Source: JBKPNX01 sp046732855 | GTDB taxonomy: Bacteria > Pseudomonadota > Alphaproteobacteria > Geminicoccales > Geminicoccaceae | DNA: 28,347 bases | Assembly (NCBI GenBank): GCA_046732855.1 | Contig: JBKPNX010000178.1 | Location: forward strand, 1-28,347 | Direction: 5' to 3' | Shown here: in pieces, positions 24,074 to 28,347 of the stretch | Position numbering within the stretch: the first letter of the stretch is position 1 | Layout of the letters: the number at the start of each line of letters is the position of its first letter | The notes under the pieces: generated by a model | What the model was told of the DNA's origin: nothing | The model's database searches: none | What the model saw: only the letters and a program-made list of their open reading frames with translations | Position numbers and translations under genes: made by a program

Positions 24074-25912
24074 CTAGGCGCTTGAACCGGTGGGCAAGGC
24101 GCCTGCCGCCACCGCCCCGGGCGGCAGGTCGGAGCGCAAGGAGGGCCCTCCCGGATGCTCGATCGTGTGCAAGGTCCGGCTCCAGAAGCCGTTGAGGACA
24201 GCCTCGCGACCGATGCGGATCAGCGTAATCCCGACCAGCTCGCGATCGCAGAACGAAAGCACGCGGCGACGATGCGAATCGCCAAGTGCGCTGATCGCGT
24301 CATCGAGCACAACCCAGCGCGGCGCGTGCAGCAGGAGGCGCGCAACCGCCAGGCGCTGCTGCTCGTCGAGCGGCAGTTGTTGGTCCCAGCGGTCCGTGCG
24401 ATCGAGCGAGGGCACGAGATGACCGAGGTCGACCCGCTCGAGCGCGGCGACCACGGCCGCCTCGTCGAAGCGCCCCTGCTCGGCGGGATAGCAGACCGCG
24501 GCGCGCAGCGTGCCCAACGGCAGGTAGGGCCGTTGCGGCATGAACGTCATCGTCTCGCGCGGCGGCAGCCGAAGCGTCCCTCCGCCCCAAGGCCACATGC
24601 CCGCGAGCGCCCGGAACAGCGTGCTCTTGCCCGAGGCGGCATCGCCAAGGATCTGAATGCGCTCGCCAGGACTGATCTCGACTTGACTCTGGTCTAGCGT
24701 CGCGCATGCCTCGGGCAGTGCGAGCTCCAAATCCTCAAGCTCGAGCTTCTCGGAGGGTGAGTCGATAACCTCGATGCGCCCCGTATCCGCGCCGATCGTG
24801 TCGACCGTCGCGAGCGCATCACGAAACGACACGACGCGCAGAAGTGTGGCGCGCCAGTCGGCAATCTGCGGCAGATTGTCGACGAACCAGCGCAAGGAGG
24901 ACTGTACCTGATTGAAGGCGCCGACCACCATCATCAGCGTTCCAAAGCTCATCTGTCCGCTGAAATAACCCGGCGCCGCGACCACGATCGGCACCACCAG
25001 CGCGAGCCAGCCATAGCCGGACGTGATCCAGGTGAGGCGCGCGAGAGCGCCCGCCAGGCGCGTCATCATGGTGACCACGTTGTCGACCGGCTTATTCAGA
25101 AGACGGCGCTCGTCCGCCTCCCCATCGTGCAGCACAATTCCGTCGGCGTGCTCGTTGATGCGCACGAGCGCGATGCGCAGATCGGCCTCCCGGGCATAGC
25201 GCTCGGCATTGAGCGGAACGAGCGGGCGGCCGACGTGCCAAGCGAGCAGCGAACCGCCTGCCGAATAGGCGAGCGCGCACCAAACCATGTACCCCGGGAT
25301 CGTGACGGGGCCGTTGCCGAAATCGAAAACGACTTGCTCGGAGAGGAGCCAGAGCACGCCTGTGAAGCCTATGAGCAGCAGCGCGGACTGCAGCAGGCCA
25401 ACCGCGAGGATGGTCGTGAGTTGGGTGAGTTGCTGGGCGTCCTGCTGGATGCGCTGATCGGGATTGACGCCGATCTCGCCCGCGAAGCCGAGCAGGTAGA
25501 CGCGCTTGCGCATCAGCCACTGGTCGAGCAGGTCATGCGTCGCCCATTCGCGCAGGCGTACGTTGACCATCGCCTGCAGCCAGGTCTGGCTGACGACCAG
25601 CACCAGCAGACCGCCGGCGATCACAGCGAACACCATGAGCTGGGTGACGAATGCCGCCATGTGCCTTTGCTCGATCGCCTGGTAGAAGTCACGCTGCCAG
25701 ATGTTGAGCCTGATCTGCCCGCCCGCGTTGGCGCAGATGACGACGACCACGCCGAGCGCCAGAAACCCGAGCTGGCGCCGGCGAGGAGACCCGGCGAGTG
25801 CGCGCAGCCCCGTCCTAAGCTGCGCTATGACGCTGTCGCTGCTCGGGACCGCTCGGGGAGCGCCCGGCGTCTCCGCCAACGGAGGTTTCTTTTCAGTGTC
25901 CATGCGCTCCAT
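24074..25912 (-). CDS. SbmA/BacA/YddA-like ABC membrane-ATPase protein with degenerate ATPase motifs
   Basis: The protein has 612 residues from the ATG at 25912 (GAGG eight bases upstream); the frame is open to 26125 but that part has no support. The membrane domain (about 45-375, ABC_membrane_2 type) has the family motif NIWQRDFYQAIEQR (70-83) and RLREWATHDLLDQWL. The nucleotide domain has a good Walker A, GDAASGKST (423-431), and Q-loop Gln460. The signature, however, is LPLDEQQR (513-520) instead of L-S-x-G-E-Q-Q-R. The catalytic Glu after Walker B is Asp538 (VVLDDAISALG), and the H-loop His is Arg569 (RIGRE). ATP hydrolysis should therefore be weak or absent. Relatives import peptides, vitamin B12 or very-long-chain fatty acyls. 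It is divergent from the rpiB-like gene. Confidence 0.87.
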   Translation of the reverse strand: MERMDTEKKPPLAETPGAPRAVPSSDSVIAQLRTGLRALAGSPRRRQLGFLALGVVVVICANAGGQIRLNIWQRDFYQAIEQRHMAAFVTQLMVFAVIAGGLLVLVVSQTWLQAMVNVRLREWATHDLLDQWLMRKRVYLLGFAGEIGVNPDQRIQQDAQQLTQLTTILAVGLLQSALLLIGFTGVLWLLSEQVVFDFGNGPVTIPGYMVWCALAYSAGGSLLAWHVGRPLVPLNAERYAREADLRIALVRINEHADGIVLHDGEADERRLLNKPVDNVVTMMTRLAGALARLTWITSGYGWLALVVPIVVAAPGYFSGQMSFGTLMMVVGAFNQVQSSLRWFVDNLPQIADWRATLLRVVSFRDALATVDTIGADTGRIEVIDSPSEKLELEDLELALPEACATLDQSQVEISPGERIQILGDAASGKSTLFRALAGMWPWGGGTLRLPPRETMTFMPQRPYLPLGTLRAAVCYPAEQGRFDEAAVVAALERVDLGHLVPSLDRTDRWDQQLPLDEQQRLAVARLLLHAPRWVVLDDAISALGDSHRRRVLSFCDRELVGITLIRIGREAVLNGFWSRTLHTIEHPGGPSLRSDLPPGAVAAGALPTGSSA

Positions 25913-26415
25913 CCGAAATTCCTCGACCTTTCTCGCGATTGCCACCGCCACGCTGCAGCGCAAGGTGACCACGTCAGCTGCAACCGGATACGAACGGCGA
26001 CGCGCAGCCTTGAACCTCACGAGGGGTGCCAGCCTGCCGACCGCCGCGGGTGCGCGCAGCTGGGGACAAGTTCCTCCCGGTGTAGTCGGCGCGCACTCAC
26101 CCGTGAAAGCAGAATAAATCAGCATCGGAGGCGTCTCGCCGGATCAAAAATCGCCAGCGGTGCAACAGCCTCACCTGTGGAAGCAAAATGTCCCCGTTTG
26201 CCATGGGCCGACGATGCGCCGGCACGGCGTGCGAAGCAAGCATCGAGGGTTCGGGCAAGCGCCGCAGGTACAGAGAACTCCCTGCTCGAGTCGGGGCGCG
26301 CCCGGCCCGTTTCCCGTCTGAGCGGGCTTGTCTCCTGCACCGAAACGGCGCAGACTCACGGTCAGCGACCGGCATCCGGCGAATGTCGGTTCCTGGGATT
26401 CGAGGGAGGCGGGGC
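25913..26415. other. Divergent intergenic region, about 500 bases
   Basis: This lies between the ABC gene and the rpiB-like gene and should contain both promoters. The ABC frame stays open through the first 213 bases, but with no conserved residues and no ribosome site. On the plus strand the rpiB frame is also open further upstream, again without support. I see no RNA element or repeat. Confidence 0.45.
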
Positions 26416-26874
26416 ATGACGAGTCCCCTGTTCGCGCTCGCGGCCGACCATGCCGGCTTCGCGCTGAAGAACAGCATGAAGGCGGTGCTCGAGGAGCTGA
26501 ATGTTCCTCTGGTCGACCTGGGGCCTGAGACCGCCGATCCGATCGACTATCCGGACATGGCCAGCAAGCTGGCGGCCGCGCTCAGGGACGGCCGCGCTCA
26601 GCAGGGCCTCCTCGTGTGCGGCACTGGCATCGGCATTGCGATCGCGGCCAACCGCTACCCCTGGGTCTGGGCTGCCGTGTGTCACGACGTCAGCTCGGCG
26701 CGTCTGGCGCGCGAGCACAACGACGCCAACGTCCTCGCGCTCGGCGCGCGCCTGATCGGGCCCGAGGTGGCGCGGGATTGTCTGTTGACCTTTCTGCGCA
26801 CCGCCTTCGCGGGGGGCCGCCACGCGCGCCGCGTGGCCAAAATGTCGGCGCCGGTGCCGGAGCCTACGCCCTAA
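26416..26874 (+). CDS. rpiB: RpiB/LacAB-family sugar-phosphate isomerase (ribose-5-phosphate isomerase B)
   Basis: This 152-residue cytosolic isomerase interconverts aldose and ketose phosphates (ribose 5-P and ribulose 5-P in RpiB). Visible family residues are ADHAG (10-14), YPD (45-47), the catalytic Cys68 with the phosphate/anion loop GTGIGI (69-74), and His101 in REHNDANVLALG with Asn102 and Asn105. All catalytic positions of RpiB are present. The allose-phosphate activity of some relatives cannot be excluded. GGGAGG lies six to seven bases before the ATG at 26416. It is first in a plus-strand run with a lipoprotein gene and class I aldolase. Confidence 0.92.
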   Translation: MTSPLFALAADHAGFALKNSMKAVLEELNVPLVDLGPETADPIDYPDMASKLAAALRDGRAQQGLLVCGTGIGIAIAANRYPWVWAAVCHDVSSARLAREHNDANVLALGARLIGPEVARDCLLTFLRTAFAGGRHARRVAKMSAPVPEPTP

Positions 26875-26897
26875 ATTTTCTGAAGAGGAACCAAAGC

Positions 26898-27614
26898 ATG
26901 CGCCCGATGTCTGCTCGAACCGTCGGCGCCGCAGCATTGTTGCTCGCTGCCGTGGTCGTGGCCGGTTGCGCGTCGACCGAGGTGACTGAGCGCCAGCGCT
27001 ATGAGGGCGCGAAGCTCGCCCGGCCCGATCGGATCATTGTCCACGACTTCACGGCGGACCCTGCGGACGTCCCGCCCGAATCGGCGTTCGCCACGCAGAT
27101 CGGCGCCGCCATGACGCCGCCCCCGCAACAGGTCGCGCTCGGCCGCAAGCTCGGCGCGCAGGTCGCAAAGGAGCTGGTCGCAGACCTGCGTGGCATGGGG
27201 CTGCCCGCCGTGCTGGCGGCGGGCCAACCGGCGCCGAGGGCGGACGACATCGTGCTCCGCGGCTATTTCGTCTCGGTCGACCAGGGTAGCGCGACCCAGC
27301 GCGTGCTGGTCGGGTTCGGCGCCGGGTCGGCTGAGCTGAGGACCGCGGTCGAAGCTTACCAGATGACCCCAGAGGGGCTGCGCCCGCTTGGCCGCGGCGA
27401 GATCAAGTCGGGCGGCGGTAAGCTGCCGGGCATGGTCGTGCCGCTCGCGGTCGTCGCGGCGACCGCCAATCCGATCGGTCTGCTCGTCGGCGGCGGGGTG
27501 AAAGCGACCAGCGAGGCGACCGGCTCGGACACCATCGAAGGCGCCGCCAAGCGGACCGCGGACGAGATCGCGGCACAACTCAGGACAGCCGCCGAGGAGC
27601 AGGGCTGGGTTTGA
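26898..27614 (+). CDS. DUF4410-type lipoprotein
   Basis: The protein has 238 residues with a lipoprotein signal: a basic start (MRPMSARTVG), a hydrophobic core (AAALLLAAVVV) and lipobox VAGC with the lipidated Cys at residue 24. The mature part matches the DUF4410 pattern of outer-membrane-associated lipoproteins: RPDRIIVHDF near the start, a middle helix (LGRKLGAQVAKELVADL), DIVLRGYFVSVDQGS and a Gly-rich ending before AAKRTADEIAAQL. GAGGA lies nine bases before the ATG at 26898. The start is 23 bases after the rpiB stop and the aldolase follows 40 bases later, so co-transcription is likely. Function is unknown. Confidence 0.85.
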   Translation: MRPMSARTVGAAALLLAAVVVAGCASTEVTERQRYEGAKLARPDRIIVHDFTADPADVPPESAFATQIGAAMTPPPQQVALGRKLGAQVAKELVADLRGMGLPAVLAAGQPAPRADDIVLRGYFVSVDQGSATQRVLVGFGAGSAELRTAVEAYQMTPEGLRPLGRGEIKSGGGKLPGMVVPLAVVAATANPIGLLVGGGVKATSEATGSDTIEGAAKRTADEIAAQLRTAAEEQGWV

Positions 27615-27654
27615 TTGCGCGGACCGATCAGCGAGTACTCAGGAGGTCCCCAGG

Positions 27655-28347
27655 ATGAGCCAGGATCTGGCGAGCGTCGCGGCGAGGCTGGTCGCTGACG
27701 GCAAGGGCATTCTCGCGGCCGACGAGAGCGTCGCCACCTTGACCAGGCGATTCGACGCCTTGGGAATCCCGTCCACCGAGCAGAGCCGCCGCGCGTACCG
27801 CGAAATGCTGTTCACGACGCCGGGCGCGGCCGAGTTCATCAGCGGCGCCATCCTGTACGACGAGACGATCCGGCAGAAGAGTTCCGGCGGCAAGCCGCTC
27901 GCGGAGGTCCTGTCGAGCCAGGGCATCGTTCCCGGCATCAAGGTCGACACCGGCGCAGAGCCCCTCGCCGGCTTCCCCGAGGAGACCGTCACCGAAGGGC
28001 TCGACGGGCTGCGCGACCGCCTCGCGGAGTACCACGGCATGGGCGCCCGGTTCGCCAAATGGCGGGCCGTGATCCGCATCACCGACGCGCTGCCGAGCCG
28101 GGCGTGCGTGAGCGCGAATGCGCACGCGCTCGCGCGCTACGCCGCGCTCTGTCAGGAACAGCAGTTGGTGCCGATCGTCGAGCCCGAAGTGTTGATGAAC
28201 GGCGCGCATGAGATCGAGCGCAGCGAGGAGGTCACCGGCGCGGTGCTCCACGCTGTGTTTCATGCCCTCTTCGAGCAGGGCGTCTCATTGGAATCGATGC
28301 TGCTCAAGCCCAGCATGGTCATCGCGGGCAAGGACTGCCCGCGGCAG
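27655..28347 (+). CDS. Class I fructose-bisphosphate aldolase (partial, 3' end outside window)
   Basis: 231 N-terminal residues of the roughly 340 expected are visible. This is the animal-type, Schiff-base aldolase that splits fructose 1,6-bisphosphate into two triose phosphates. Family landmarks: GKGILAADES (17-26), Lys135 in RFAKWRAVIRI, Glu176/Glu178 in IVEPEVL and the Schiff-base Lys218 in LLKPSMV. All catalytic residues that fall in the window are intact. A strong ribosome site (AGGAGGT, eight bases upstream) fixes the start at 27655. The right edge cuts the gene after residue 231. It follows the DUF4410 lipoprotein gene by 40 bases on the same strand. Class I enzymes need no metal. Confidence 0.95.
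   Translation, partial: MSQDLASVAARLVADGKGILAADESVATLTRRFDALGIPSTEQSRRAYREMLFTTPGAAEFISGAILYDETIRQKSSGGKPLAEVLSSQGIVPGIKVDTGAEPLAGFPEETVTEGLDGLRDRLAEYHGMGARFAKWRAVIRITDALPSRACVSANAHALARYAALCQEQQLVPIVEPEVLMNGAHEIERSEEVTGAVLHAVFHALFEQGVSLESMLLKPSMVIAGKDCPRQ

Noticed and set aside
27628..28263. Minus-strand frame of 211 codons near the right edge
   Set aside because: It is antisense to class I aldolase, which has all its catalytic residues and a strong ribosome site on the plus strand.

Overview
The window comes from a strongly GC-rich bacterium, most likely an alpha- or betaproteobacterium. The clues are an OFA-type MFS remnant, an Ohr peroxidase, a TMEM220-like protein, a branched-chain-type ABC cluster headed by an acyl-CoA synthetase, and animal-type class I aldolase. 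Nothing in the sequence fixes the genus. There are no rRNA or tRNA genes, no transposase and no CRISPR array.

Layout: (1) 1-2900, minus strand: an ebo-type locus read eboD > eboE > eboC with ATGA overlaps; eboC runs off the left edge. (2) 3061-5202: a TMEM220-like membrane protein, an EHN-type epoxide hydrolase, and the convergent peroxidase ohr. (3) 5749-6167: a frameshifted and truncated OFA-family transporter. (4) 6205-12621, minus strand: a complete HAAT-family ABC importer (LivG, LivH, LivM, binding protein, LivF). Its first gene is an in-frame fusion of a truncated AMP-binding synthetase to the LivG ATPase. A DUF6352-like remnant and a lone cyclic-nucleotide-binding domain lie upstream. 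(5) 13931-24000: a glucan-metabolism block with a GH94 phosphorylase-like protein, an MgtC/DUF4010 membrane protein, a GH13 stub and a GH144-like glycoamylase-domain protein. A large esterase/NB-ARC/TPR protein of visibly lower GC content is embedded in it. (6) 24074-28347: an SbmA/YddA-like ABC protein with a degenerate ATPase site, then a plus-strand run of an RpiB-like isomerase, a DUF4410 lipoprotein and class I fructose-bisphosphate aldolase (cut by the right edge).

How the genes may work together: the GH144-like and GH94 proteins correspond to the two steps of beta-1,2-glucan breakdown (endo-cleavage, then phosphorolysis), and RpiB and aldolase are central sugar-phosphate enzymes. The ebo genes are known elsewhere for moving secondary-metabolite precursors to the periplasm. 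The Liv cluster, headed by an acyl-CoA synthetase remnant, probably once imported and activated a carboxylic acid.

The most notable items are the esterase-STAND-TPR protein, a candidate anti-phage or conflict protein with recently duplicated 120-bp TPR units; the synthetase-LivG fusion; the split cyclic-glucan-synthase-like domains; the degenerate ABC ATPase; and the unusual density of truncated genes (OFA, DUF6352, synthetase C-terminus, GH13 stub, one unknown stub), which points to repeated rearrangement.
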